64,000 nt of DNA, from NCBI GenBank assembly GCA_963932145.1, contig OZ010571.1, forward strand, positions 109,635,005 through 109,699,004, given 5' to 3'. Shown here piece by piece: positions 43,841 through 54,659 of this stretch. The position numbers were made by a program, and so were the translations under genes. The notes under the pieces are model-generated. The model saw only the letters and a list, made by a program, of their open reading frames with translations. It made no database searches and had not been told where the DNA came from. The stretch comes from Acanthosepion lycidas (Eukaryota > Mollusca > Cephalopoda > Sepiida > Sepiidae). The stretch's first letter is position 1. Every line of letters begins with the position of its first letter.

Positions 43841-44049
43841 ATTCATAACTGAACAGGAACTTGTTTAAAAGTCAGTACAGTTTATTAAATATTATTTTGA
43901 AAATCTGTTTAATGGTTTATTTATGAGTTCATATAAGTTTAAATCAATTTGAATGATGGCATTCAAATATTAAATCCTTCATCTGAAAAATATACAACTT
44001 TGTGATTTTAATTTTTAACAGCATGCAAATTTTATTTACTGACATTCGG

Positions 44050-44230
44050 ACTAATGCCATCATTGTTATTATTGCAACATTTCAGCTGTTGTACCTTCTG
44101 ATGTTATTCAAATGTCTGTTATTCTAAGTAACTTTCAAGTTGAACTGAACCCTTTATTTAATCTAGACAGATTGTTCTTGTTATGATCTGTTAAGAGATG
44201 TCTCATTTTGTTCTTTTTTAGTACTGGTCA
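44050..44230 (-). repeat. Family C SINE fragment, minus
   Basis: 'gcaacatttcagctgttgta', 'ccttctgatg', 'tgaactgaaccctttattta' and 'atctagacagattgttcttg' are reverse complements of the family C 3' region. Confidence 0.6.
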
Positions 44231-44269
44231 ATTAATAGAATCTAATTTTCCACATGCAAACAATGTAGT

Positions 44270-44395
44270 CATGGGACAATAGTTTCAAGGTTTAAAGCAT
44301 AGGTTCTTGAATTTGGTGGCATAGTAATTCCGAGTTCAATCCCTAGCTAGAATTGTACAGACTCAGGCTCAGTGGAAACAGAGCTTGCAATAACT
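44270..44395 (+). repeat. tRNA-derived SINE (family A')
   Basis: 'ggtttaaagcataggttctt', 'ccgagttcaatccctagcta' (B-box) and 'agactcaggctcagtggaaa' match the copy at 5030-5165. Confidence 0.6.
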
Positions 44396-45439
44396 GGTAA
44401 GAAAATTTTAAAACCATTCCTATATTCCCTCCCTATATAATCAACATGATGTTTTAGTCTGGAACTGTATAAGAAACAATGTGGGAGACAGGGCTTTGTT
44501 GATAACTGCCACTCTAATTTCATCCCCACCCGCCAGGAACAGGTTGATTTGTTTACAATTAAAATATAACAAAGATCTACAACATTGGATTTTGAAAAGA
44601 GAAGGTATATTGCTCATCATGTATCAAATTTTTTATTTCTACCTGTATCCTACAACTGAATAAGTATATTTGGTAGGTTGCTGACAAATTATTGCTATAA
44701 TTTCTCTTCCTTATTTTGTTACATTTCATTGGTTATCGATTGCTGATAATGGTATAAAAAAAAATATGAAAATTCAAAACACACAGTGCTATTATGTATT
44801 AACAATGGGAAATGGTAATATTGAGTCGACAGTGAAATTTACAATAGCATCGAGTCTATATATTTGTTTGAAATATTTGTACAGAGTTAGGTTTGTTTAT
44901 AATGTACTTGAGTGATAATGATGTTTTTTTTTTATTGAAATTCAATAGCATTTGTATGTATAATGATATGACAGATGCTCCAAAAGTAATAATTCCAGTT
45001 CATTTTTTTGGAAACTAACATAGAAATGAGGATCAAAAATATTACCGTTGGGCAGAGCAGGTTTTCAGCTATAAAATATTTTTTCTGTAAAGTTATCGCT
45101 GTCTGCTTTGAATTTGAGGAATGAACAAGAGTCTCCCCCACCTCTGGGCAATATGATACACTATTTTTACTGAAACATATTACTTAACTGTGATCACATT
45201 CACTGTTTAGTCTGTATAAATACTTGGAAAACATTCATGAATGTCAATTGGAGAAATTTTTTTCTCAGTTGCTATCTAAATAGTTAAAAATAAAAAAGAG
45301 AAATTATGAATTATTTGAAGGAAGGGCTCAATCTCTGCTGTCATACCATTTTCCTGAAACATCATGTGTAATTCTAATAAAACAAGAGGCATTAATTTTG
45401 GAGCAACTATGGTAGGTTAAATTTAGTAATGTGGTAGGT

Positions 45440-45735
45440 TTTTGTTTTGTTTCATGCCATATCAACCTCAGTGAGTTATTTAATGCCGAAAAGATTTTTA
45501 TTGCTGGTAATACATTTTTATTTTCAAGAAATATATTGCTGGTATTAAAATCTATTTTTACACTTTCATAGTATTTTGACCCCAGTTTAAGGGTTAACTA
45601 TTTGCCCATAGCTGGCACCCTAACAGGTGCTATCACCCCAGGTCAGGATGTACCTGGGAACACCATCAATTAAGAGGTGGTTCCATGCTCCGCAAAACCT
45701 CCTGATTTAGTTTGTCATACCCAGGATGGTAATGG
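45440..45735. repeat. Repeat family F, copy 3
   Basis: 'gccatatcaacctcagtgag', 'ttatttaatgccgaaaagat', only two subrepeats with 'attgctggtaatacattttt', then 'tttgcccatagctggcaccc', 'taagaggtggttccatgctc' and one 'acccaggatgg'. Fewer internal subrepeats than at 11010. Confidence 0.75.
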
Positions 45736-45994
45736 GGTAAGTTTAATATAGTTATAAAGCAAGAAATAAACAAAAGTTTTTTTGGGTTTTTTGTAAGTGG
45801 GGTTAATAATTATTAATAACAGTGTGTTTTCCTGTAGGTATAATTGTGCAAGTAACTTTGATATCTTTTTAGTAGAATTATTAATTTTACCACTTTGTTT
45901 TTTGTTTTTTTTTTTTATAAAGACATGGATAGGCTCTGAGAATAGGTTAAAAATAGGTTATATTTGTTCAGAAAATACATTTTCTAAGTTTATA

Positions 45995-46220
45995 ATGGTG
46001 TGAGTAATGGATAGTGGCTCAGATTGAATAATTGGAGAGCCAAATTCAAATTCCAGTCAAATCCATTACATTCACTTATGTGCTAATACCCTTGGGAAAG
46101 GGTATGAATCCTCTTCTTCCCCCAGCTATGGGTAAATAGCAGGAAAGACCAGGTTCCTTAGAGGGCAACTAGTCTACTGCAGAAATAAATGGCAACTTAC
46201 TGCGGGGAAATAAATCTGCC
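45995..46220 (+). repeat. tRNA-derived SINE (family E), plus copy
   Basis: 'gagtaatggatagtggctca' (A-box region), 'caaattcaaattcca' (B-box region), 'ttacattcacttatgtgcta', 'atacccttgggaaagggtat' and 'cagctatgggtaaatagcag' follow the reference copy at 10745. Confidence 0.8.
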
Positions 46221-46758
46221 TCATCAGTCATGTATCTTTTGATACATGATCACCTAAGCATGTATCCCACATAGCACATAACTGACTGAATCAAATACAC
46301 CTTGCAGTTTGAATGTTCTCTCCATATTCCTACAACCAAACAAAAATGTGTTATTCTTCATGTCAACTTTGATAAGTGGATCATTGTAGCTTACCCTTTT
46401 ATGGCATGATGTACAAGACGGTTTTTAAATAAAATGTTTTGGGAAGAAAACAGATAAATACAGCAGTTCTCATCTATCCTCTTTAGGGAAAGATAAAAAG
46501 TTTAAATGTTTTTCAGTAATATCAAAAATAAACAAGAATGATAATATTGATCTGAAAAAAATTCTAATTGTTTGAATAAAACCTAAGGCAAAAGAAAAAA
46601 TAAAGAACCCACCATGAAATAAATAAAAGCAACAACAAATAAATAAAACACTCCCTCTTTTCTGTTCAACCCCATCACAAACAAAAACGAACACATAACA
46701 ACAATAAAAAAAAAATATAACAAAACCATAACATCAAAAGCACAGCGTCATATGTTAC
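46221..46758. other. Downstream flank (intron) of the exon
   Basis: Contains a small hairpin (gtatct..agatac-type, 46226-46250) and A-rich DNA. On the minus strand this is the sequence following the splice donor at 46758. No further exon was recognised. Confidence 0.5.
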
Positions 46759-47112
46759 CTGAAAATACTTTTTTCGGTACCTGCATAGCATCTTTCTTCA
46801 TTGAACAAGTCACTATCTGTGTCATGCGACTGCGTCTCGGTGAGACTCTGGCGGGACAGGTTGAGGCTTCGTCGAGAGAAGCTTGAGGGACGGCTTAAGT
46901 TGCCATTTTGGCGGCTGATGAGGGCAGAGATTCGCGACCCCGTCTCGCTTTTGTTCGGCTCACCGTCTTTTTTTTGAAGCACTGCTTCCAAGAGTTCTCG
47001 ATTACGATATTGGTGATGGTGACTTGAGATGTCAGAGGCACGGCCAACCACATGGAGGTCCTGCATCTTCATGCTTTGGATGGCTCCCAGCCATCAGGAT
47101 TTTTCAATAAAG
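46759..47112 (-). CDS. Probable first coding exon of a host gene (104 codons + 2 nt)
   Basis: A single exon on the minus strand. The acceptor is a strong pyrimidine tract ending 'ctgactttttacag' before position 47112, with a branch-point-like 'tactaaa' about 40 bases upstream; the donor is CAG|GTAACA after 46759. The ATG is at 47072. An in-frame TGA lies 24 bases upstream within the exon, so translation must start here and the exon also carries 40 bases of 5' UTR. The ORF encodes 104 residues beginning MKMQDLHVVGRASDISSHHH, then 'ELLEAVLQKKDGEPNK', and a Ser/Arg-rich part 'SRPSSFSRRSLNLSRQSL', followed by an acidic 'DTDSDLFNEE'. It then leaves two bases over into the next exon. GC content is far above the surroundings. 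RRSL and SRQS motifs look like basophilic kinase sites of a cytoplasmic N-terminal tail. The protein family was not recognised; a membrane channel or signalling protein tail is only a guess. Confidence 0.75.
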
Positions 47113-47328
47113 CTGTAAAAAGTCAGAAGGAAGAAGGGAAAAAGAAAAGATTTTAGTATTAGGAAAAAAGTTATATGATAAAGGGATAAAATATTTTCCC
47201 TTCCTTCAATAAAATTTGAGGTAAAATACAAAATTAAGGGAGAGTTTAATTATATACATTTATATATTCTAAAAATCCTACTTTATCAAGATCATATTTT
47301 CACTTACTTTGCTTTGTATTTTTTTTTT
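47113..47328. other. Upstream intron flank of the exon
   Basis: On the minus strand this is the intron leading to the acceptor at 47113: pyrimidine-rich close to the exon, with no other recognised feature before the LINE-C 3' end. Confidence 0.55.
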
Positions 47329-47329
47329 T

Positions 47330-47405
47330 AAATCATTATTACCCCAAGCAAAGCAGTGAAGCCCCTACTACGAAAGGGGTTACAGGGTGTGGAAGAATTA
47401 AGAAA
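47330..47405 (-). pseudogene. LINE-C 3' UTR, part 1 (split by LTR)
   Basis: T-run then 'ttaccccaagcaaagcagtg' and 'cgaaaggggttacagggtgt' match the LINE-C 3' UTR at 1846 and 23897. Continuity is lost where the LTR begins and resumes near 47880. Confidence 0.7.
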
Positions 47406-47412
47406 CAGAAAC

Positions 47413-47632
47413 TGTTATGTACTGTACCTATGAACACTAATAGGTATGTCCCAATCCTCATAAATACATTGAGAACTATTGTCAGTGGGGGTAATATGCT
47501 GTCTAAGTAGTCCACCACTAGCAGTGGTTTACCTATTTCATGGCGATGGCGAGTATTGTATTTTGTTGATGTTATAAAGATTACCGCCGTTTTGGTTATT
47601 CCTCATTCAGTAACCCTTTCTATGTTACAACA
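47413..47632 (+). mobile_element. LTR of a Gypsy-type retrotransposon
   Basis: A 220-bp segment starting TGTTATGTACTGTACC and ending GTTACAACA, so with TGTT...AACA ends. It is followed after one base by a primer-binding-site-like 'tttggcaacgaggatgag', which has the form found behind the 5' LTR of many invertebrate Gypsy-type elements. No second LTR is present. Confidence 0.65.
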
Positions 47633-47878
47633 TTTTGGCAACGAGGATGAGATATCGCATTCGTGAACATTTACCTGAGTTCTGTTCTGTTGAAACCTTT
47701 GTTTGCCAAACATTGTACTGGTGAACGTTTACTTGAGTTCAGTAAAACTCACATAAAAATTCAACAAGGCGACATTGGCAAAGGAAGATCAAGAGATTAC
47801 CAAAGCTTCAAAGCATTTTTAGTGATGAGGATTTGGTGTTGATAGGTATGGTATATAACAGAAACATTAATTATAGCA
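47633..47878 (+). mobile_element. LTR retrotransposon leader fragment
   Basis: Primer-binding site (47634-47650) and a further 230 bp of leader; 'cgtgaacatttacctgagtt' and 'ggtgaacgtttacttgagtt' form a short imperfect internal duplication. No gag or pol coding was recognised before LINE-C sequence resumes. Confidence 0.5.
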
Positions 47879-47879
47879 G

Positions 47880-48150
47880 AGAGAGAAAAGAGGACGGTAG
47901 ATAGCAATTGACATTGCATTTAAATTTTTTTCAGATTATAGTTGGCTGGAAAGTATGGAGCTGGAAGGGAGATCCAAAAATGAGAAGTGAAAGAAAAAAA
48001 AAAGAATTGCATAAAATGAAAAAGAAACTTTAGCATATAATTTATGGCGACATCTAGTTAGCTCAACTGTAAATTGATGAGATCTCAGAGCACCAATCTA
48101 GTACGGCGTTTAAATTTATAGAGTCTTGGTACCATAGAGAGGAGCTCATT
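47880..48150 (-). pseudogene. LINE-C ORF tail, part 2
   Basis: 'agcaattgacattgcattta', 'gggagatccaaaaatgagaa' and 'ggcgtttaaatttatagagt' align in order with 24040-24215. Together with 47330-47405 it restores one LINE-C 3' end interrupted by the LTR. Confidence 0.6.
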
Positions 48151-48221
48151 TATAAAACATGAAAAACGTTTTGTATTGTTTAAGAACAATATTTTTTTCA
48201 TTGGATGTGCATTTGATGTGA

Positions 48222-48425
48222 TAAATGAGAAATTGCAGAGCCGAGTTTGAATTCCATTCGAGAGTGTTACATTCATTTATGCATAAATATCATTGAGAAA
48301 GTTATGATTCCATCTCTTTTTCCCCATCTATGAGTTAAATAGCAGGATAGATGGGGTACTATAACTAGTCTACCATAGAAAGTAGTGGTAGCCAACTGCA
48401 GAAATTTTTCTACCAAGTTAATCAT
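48222..48425 (+). repeat. tRNA-derived SINE (family E), 5'-damaged
   Basis: 'gcagagccgagtttgaattc' (B-box), 'ttacattcatttatgcataa', 'gattccatctctttttcccc' and 'tctaccatagaaagtagtgg' follow the family order. Confidence 0.7.
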
Positions 48426-48479
48426 AAAAAAAATAAAAATAAAAAAAATGTGATCACCCAAACATACATTGCTAAAGGA

Positions 48480-48790
48480 GGAAAGGTACACTGGAATAGC
48501 AAAAGGTGCCTTCCAGAAGCTAAGCAAAGTATTAGGAAACAAAACTTTAGTTAGAATCAAAGAAACAAATACTGAACTGTTATGTAAAATTGGTTCTCTT
48601 ATATGGCAGTGAATGCTGGACAATCTCCTCACAGAAGAGACTTGGGCATCAGAAATTAAGTCCTGCAGAAAGATGTTGAAAATGCCATGGAATGAACATG
48701 TGAGTAATGAGGAAGTTTTAGGAAAAATGAAAACAACTAATACTGGAAATTCAGATTAAAATTTGTTTTTGTCATATTGATTTGGCAGTA
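48480..48790 (+). pseudogene. LINE-A C-terminal relic
   Basis: 'IAKGAFQKLSKVLGNKT' then, after a frame shift, 'VLLYGSECWT'-equivalent ('tatggcagtgaatgctggac'), the helix region and 'NEHVSNEEVLGKMKTT', then 'LKFVFVI'. Short and broken. Confidence 0.7.
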
Positions 48791-48899
48791 ATGCTAAACA
48801 TTTATTAATTCTAACATTATGTAACATTATGTATGTATTACTGTCCTTCTGCCATGTGTTATCTTTACAAGTCTTACATAAGACCAAAAATGGAATATT

Positions 48900-49330
48900 G
48901 CTGTCATATCTGAGCTGCTCAATCCTCCGTTTCTAGCCTTGACAGAATTCCAAATTGTTTATGCAGTCTGTCGTGTAGAGGATGATATTTTCTACTCTGT
49001 AGCCTATTTTTCACATGTGTAACATTGCAAGCCTAACACTATCGCTATTTCCATGGCAAAAGTTCAGATGTTAATCCTACCAGTTCAGACTAGGACCCAC
49101 CATACTATATTAACAACATTGAATCATATTCCATTGGTAAGGAGGAAGTTCCGCTCAGACAGCTTTTTCCAAAGAACTGCAACTTTGTGAAAGTAGGCTA
49201 CATGAATGCTTCCCTAAACACAACGATCTTAACCACTTCAAGTCAAGGGTCAATTATCTACATTCTCCTTATAATATTCACTTCCTTCAGAACTTTATAT
49301 TTATACCACCCACCTCATTCACTAACACTA
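48900..49330 (+). pseudogene. LINE-C C-terminal relic, plus strand
   Basis: 'tcctaccagttcagactagg' onward reads, with frame changes, as the TR..HHT....NIESYSI / GKEEVPLRQLFP block and 'FVKVGYMNASLNT', like the copy at 13430-13870. Family position: the tail after the reverse transcriptase. Confidence 0.5.
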
Positions 49331-49538
49331 TCAGAAGTGGCTCTCGAGCCTCGAATTTGGTGTACTTTATTTTTTTTAAAATTCAAAGGTTTTTCAAGAT
49401 ATTTACTAAGCTTACTTTTGCACATGCACGTACTATTATATAATCCAGCTCAGGGATTCTCAGCTGCTGTGTCACAGTACACTACTGTGTTGTGCTATCC
49501 TCTTAAGTGTGCAGTGAAATAGTGTCATGGCAAACATA

Positions 49539-50112
49539 CCAGGTGCAACAGCAAAATTGTCTAATTATTAGATTAAGCTTTGAACCATTGCATCTTAGAA
49601 ATGATTAAAGATATCTTACTGGAATTCTCTGAGGTTTTTATAACACTACTGGACTCTACTTTGAGCAATAAGAATGCTCTAAGTTGAAATGATGACTCCT
49701 CTTGCTGTTGTAACCTACTGATCCAGTTCTTCCTTCTATTGCTCTATTTTTTTTTTCAAACTTATTCACCATTCCCTTGAATGGACTTTGAAGATGGAAG
49801 CCAGACTATGAATGTTGGTACCATTACTTGAAGGCCTGAATGATATTTTCCTCTCACCATTTCTCAGTTGGGAAGATATAGTGGGGCTGACACAAAATTA
49901 TTTTAACTTGTTCTCTTTCTAGCTGAATAACTCAAAGGGTTTGTCAGTGATTCTTATGACAAATGGTGTCAAGATGACAAAACGTCTTATCTGAAAACCT
50001 GGAAAGCATAAATTCAATTAGTATAGTGGTTTTTTAGATATTAAACATTTTGTGGAAGTGACAATTATCTCATTCTGTTACACGGTTTGGACAATTTTGC
50101 TGTTACACCTGG
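49539..50112. mobile_element. TA-target DNA transposon (non-autonomous, 574 bp)
   Basis: Terminal inverted repeats CCAGGTGCAACAGCAAAATT and (inverted) CCAGGTGTAACAGCAAAATT, one mismatch in 20, flanked by TA at 49537-49538 and 50113-50114. No transposase ORF. It lies inside the older hAT relic. Confidence 0.85.
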
Positions 50113-50169
50113 TATATATACATGCGTGCGTGTGGAAGTAGTAATGGTACAGCATTAGCATTTAAATAA

Positions 50170-50405
50170 ATGAATAATTATTAAACTTTTTATTCCATAT
50201 TTGCTAAAAAGGCCTTATCAGTTTTATTGCAGTTTTCTACTTCTTATTTATGTAAATTGGGCTTCTCTACCCTAAATAACTTCAAAAATAAGAATCAAGA
50301 AAGACTACTCTCAACTGAAGAAGAAATGAGGATCTGATTATCGTACATTCGACCAAACATTGAAGAAATCATGAAAAAAAACAAAAAAAACACCAAGCAC
50401 AGGTT
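50170..50405 (+). pseudogene. hAT transposase C-terminus (ZBED5/FAM200-like)
   Basis: One frame reads 'IFAKKALSVLLQFSTSYLCK', 'LGFSTLNNFKNKNQERLLST', 'EEEMRI', stop, 'LSYIRPNIEEIMKK'. This follows the hATC dimerisation region of the hAT transposases that gave rise to vertebrate ZBED5/FAM200 genes (LPF.TSYLCE.GFS.L...K...R.RL...EE.R). Apart from one stop the 60-codon block is open. The catalytic RNase-H part is absent, lost or displaced by the nested MITE. Confidence 0.8.
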
Positions 50406-50599
50406 TCACACTAAATAAGCTGCACAAATAGCTTGAATAGAAACATTGAAATAAAATATGTTCATATTTGTGTGTGTATTTTTAAAAAATACATGGGTTT
50501 TATTTTATAACATTTAAATGTATACCCTTTAAAAATTTTGTTAAGAATTCTGTGATATTTTCATTTGCTTCAAAGCATATTAAGAAACACTGGTCTAGC

Positions 50600-51229
50600 T
50601 CAACTAACTAACTTATCATTACTCTCTACATCATTTGCCTAATCAGTATCTTTTTAAACAAAACTGGAAGACAGCTAGGGAAAAAAAAAATCAACTTACT
50701 AAATCGTATTAGTAATAGTCTACTAAAAAATCTAGTATCCCATAATCAATATCTTTTCTTATTTCATATTTATTACGTTATTGATTTGTTAAAATTCTTA
50801 GAAATTCTGTCATCTTTTAAAAAATGGTTTTTCATAAGTGACAGTTATTAAGATCAATTTAGACTATTTTTTTTCACAAGAACAGCAGGAACAAAATCAC
50901 AAAGTAAGACTCAATGGACTTAAAGTTTATTATTTTGAAGATACAGCGAATTTAAATATTTTAAAAGAGGGCAAAATTTCATAACTGCAATAAAAAATGG
51001 ACACGGTAAAATTAAACAAGAAAGAATAAAAGATAAAAAGTTTATTTATCGTAAAGAGATAAGTCAAAAAACAAAAAAGTGTTTAGAAAAAAATTAACAA
51101 AAAGTTTTTTTTTTTTTAATTCTTTATGGTAACTATAAAAATTTTGTTATTCTTGTTTGATTTTAATATATCTTTTTATTACACTGAATTTATTATAATA
51201 TTTGAATTTTTATGTCTATCATTTGTTAA
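50600..51229. other. AT-rich DNA, nothing recognised
   Basis: Poly(A) and poly(T) runs, no repeat family recognised. Confidence 0.4.
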
Positions 51230-51882
51230 TCTTACTTATTATAAAATGCAGATTGTGTGTGTGTGTGTCTGTACATTTATATAGTGGATCGGATTTCCTA
51301 CATTTTTCAACCGATTTCAACAAAACTTCACAGGACTGCATAAAATTAGATTGTGGTGGTTCTGACAGCGCCAAAAATTGGAAAAACAATTGTTTTTGCA
51401 TGAAATCAATTTGAAAACACGATAAAACGATTCTATCGCCAGAATGAAAGGGGGACAACTCATCTCGAGTTATACTTATTATAAAACCCAGGTTGGTTGT
51501 GTGTGTGTGCGCGCGTTTATATATGGGATCGGATTTCCTACATTTTTCAACTGATTTCAACAAAACTTCACTTTTTTTTGGCAGGTAGTGTTTCTTATTG
51601 TCTTGCACACTTTTTTCTTTATTTTTACATTCAGAATGCTTTAAAAATTCCATTTACAAGACTATTGTTTATAATAAAATTCTATTCAATCGATAGACTC
51701 ATAACGATTGAAAACAATGTTTTTGTTTGAGGTTGACCAAAAAAAAAAAAAAAAAAATAATAATTAAGACGTAACCTTAAACAATAATCTTTGTCAATTT
51801 TATTTTTCAGTCTTTATGATGGTCGATACTTGAGCTATCTCTTACTGTTACATCCCCGGGCAACACCGGGATCTCCTGCTAG
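51230..51882 (+). mobile_element. Non-autonomous Helitron, copy 2 (653 bp)
   Basis: Starts TCTTACTTATTATAAAATGC after A (51229) and ends CCCGG-gcaaca-CCGGG, then 'atctcctg' and CTAG before T (51883). Nearly the same length and order as copy 1, including the internal repetition of the first 100 bp from about 51470 ('tgggatcggatttcctacat'). No coding capacity. Confidence 0.9.
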
Positions 51883-52074
51883 TTATTTTATATATTGAAA
51901 CAAATACTTTTTTTAATGTATGTTGGTATTTTAGGTATCGTTTATTTTCAGAAGACATTCCCTGGTATTTTCTTCACGAAATATGTTTGTCAAAATGTTC
52001 TGGATTTTTTTAATCACAATAACTACTTTTCTACTATTTATTGAATCTCTTTTATGTGCCATGTTTTTTCTGGA

Positions 52075-52665
52075 TTTGAGCACTCACGGTCCTCCACAAT
52101 TTCCTTTCCTTCATTGCACTAAGTAACTTATTTGTTTTTAACTCTTTATCATCCATTTTTTCCTCGTTCTGCTATTCATTCATAAACTTGTTAAGTCATT
52201 TATTCATTATTTCCCCTTATTTTCTTTGCCCTCAACATCTTAGGTGAATGTTAGATTCTCCACACCATCTTTTCTCATTATGTGAACCAGAAATTTCAGC
52301 TGGCTTTTTAAAATTCTATGTATAAGTATCCTTATCCTACTTATTTTCCTTAAAACTTCCCTGTTGCTCACATATTCAGTCCATGGTATTCCCAGCATAC
52401 ATCTGTATAACCACATCTATCAGTTCATGTCTTTTCTTCATTCACGAATAAACTGTCTGGTATTCACTGCCATATAGAAAATTAGATATTACACAGAAAT
52501 TCAGTACTCGTTTTTTGGGTTTGGAATGAAATTTTCCTATCTCTTAATATTTTGCTTAATTTATGAAAGGCATCTATCACTATTTCCATAGGCCTTAATA
52601 GGATTTCATGCCATCTGTTACTATACAACACAGTTAAATTTCTGCATCTGCTTGATTTTTACATA
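52075..52665 (-). pseudogene. LINE-A C-terminal region, longest minus copy
   Basis: Covers in reverse complement the LINE-A tail from 'aggcatctatcactatttcc' (connection) through 'ttcactgccatatag' (YGSECWT region), 'cttttcttcattcacgaata', 'ttctcattatgtgaaccaga' (MRKEGLE region) to 'ggtcctccacaatttccttt'. It is the uninterrupted reference for the split copy at 18090-19400. Confidence 0.75.
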
Positions 52666-54417
52666 AACAAAATGCAAAAATCAACATAATTAAATTTTAT
52701 ACAGATGTCATGCATGGTGCCAAACCTGTTCACAAATATCTAAACTGTCAGCTATATACAACTATTTGATCAGATCAATGATTAAAAATGACATTAGATA
52801 AAAGACTATAGGTTTTAGTGAGGACCATCCTTCTTTGAATGTCATGGACTGGAGCAACAGAATCACACAAAAAGAAATGTACTAAACAACAGAAACCACA
52901 TCATATCTAGCAAAAACTAAACTGGATATCATATGTAACTCAAAGAGAAAATAATGACATAATCAAGATGTTGATGTTCCACACTACTTTCAACAAAAGG
53001 TTAGGAAGGAAACCTCCATCAACAATGAAAAAAAAGCAATAACAGTTAGTGAACTTGAGAAACCTATTTGCTGGAAAAAAGATTTTCAAAGAAATATTTT
53101 ATAAAGATTTTATAAATTTCAACTGGCAACAGCATGCAGTCAATGAATTCCATGTAAGGAAATGGCTGATATTACCATTAGCAAGTTCTTAATAAGTAAA
53201 TAATATATTTAATACTTGAATAGCAGTCATTATTTTAAAACTCATTAATTTTCTTTTAACAGTAACTATCTACCTTGAGGGACTCTTGAACCTTGTACTG
53301 GATGATTATGGTATTAAAAGAAGTTTTTTTTTTTCAGTTTTTCTTCAGAGCTTGCTGTCATCTATGTATCTTATTTTGCTAGTTTTCACAAATGCCCCCC
53401 CCCCCCCGCAAAAAAAAAAAAAAAAATAATAGGTTTTCTGAACTTTAGCAGATAAATAAATCCCATATTTTTCTTATTTCACTTCTATAGAATGATTAGA
53501 ACCACATTTTAGGACAATCATTTCAAATGAACAGACATTGAATAGAATTTTAATGCATTTGCATGTTTTTTATAGTTAAGCGGACTTTAATTATTCACCC
53601 TTAATTCTTGCTTGATTAAACAAATTTGTCTTACAAATTATCAATTGACTTTTTTTCTAAAGAGATGAGTGGATCAATCTAGAAGATTTAGATTTTATTT
53701 TATTCTTTGGAAAGAATTATTGTCTCCAATCCTATTTCTTTTGATAAAGAACAAACAATCCTCCTAATCATGGGATTAAACTTTCTTGTGCCCCTTGAAC
53801 TTTCAGCTACAGAACCCATCCTTTTTTGGCAAGTACATTCTTGCTTGATTCTTTCTGATGTGCCCATTTCAAATTATATTATTCACTCTCAAATTCACCA
53901 CTTCATTTGCTAAAGGCTAATTTGGCCAGAGGCAGAAGATTGCAATAACATATTGTGAATCCTTAGCTGCAGAAAAAGACAAACACAATTTATATCTCAT
54001 GTTTATTTATTTTTGAGAGTGATCACTTGTTTAAAATAGAAAACGAACAGAGTCAAGTCCATGGAAATGTATGGATAACAAGCTTAGGCACTGAATGGAG
54101 AAATGGCACTGCAAATTCTGAATCAGTACTTGAAAGCCAAGTGTTACTAAATTTTGAACTGACTTTATTCGCTCTGCTATAAGAGTTGCCCACCAAAGTT
54201 GCAAGTAGTGAAATTTAAAATTTGAGTTTTCAAATGTAAATCTTTAAACTGGCAACCTTGCACATACATTTAAAACCAGATGCATACATTCAGAGTATTT
54301 TAGCAAAGTGAATAATTTAATTTCTTTAATATATGTTGGTATGGATACATATGAATATTAACATTTCTGTTGCAGTGGATGTTGTTATATATCTTTATAA
54401 AGCTATATTGCTTGCTG

Positions 54418-54420
<3 letters not shown>
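52666..54420. other. Unassigned; C/A homopolymer run
   Basis: Contains a run of 13 C followed by 17 A at 53395-53426. A LINE 3' UTR-like fragment ('ctaccttgagggactcttga', 'accttgtactggatgattat') is at 53268-53310. Otherwise nothing recognised. Confidence 0.45.
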
Positions 54421-54421
<1 letters not shown>

Positions 54422-54454
<33 letters not shown>

Positions 54455-54472
54455 TTATTTATTTATTTATTA
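54422..54472. repeat. (TA)n(TTTA)n microsatellite
   Basis: About 14 TA units and five TTTA units, ending where the Penelope terminus ggcagcaatc begins. Confidence 0.95.
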
Positions 54473-54659
54473 GGCAGCAATCCTTCATTTATGCATGTTT
54501 CATTAAAAACGACAGACAAGGTAATATGGTTAAGCTTTTTATATAATTTTTCTTGTGTTTGAGCAAGAGCTTTCATTTTTGAACACAGAGTGTGTAGAAA
54601 CTGTTTAAATATATATGTTCTATAGTGCCGAGTGCTTTTAACTATACTTTTAATCATTA

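Larger units (their letters stand above)
49451..50592 (+). mobile_element. hAT transposon relic
   Basis: Left end cagggattctcagctgctgt, right end (inverted) cagtgtttcttaatatgctt, with flanking 8-mers atccagct and gtctagct that agree at six of eight positions, as an old hAT target duplication. It contains the C-terminal end of a hAT transposase (50170-50405) and is split by a TA-flanked MITE at 49539-50112. Confidence 0.7.

Noticed and set aside
46215..46260. CTGATGAG on the minus strand as a hammerhead core
   Set aside because: It is part of a family E SINE tail and has no following helix II and GAAA.
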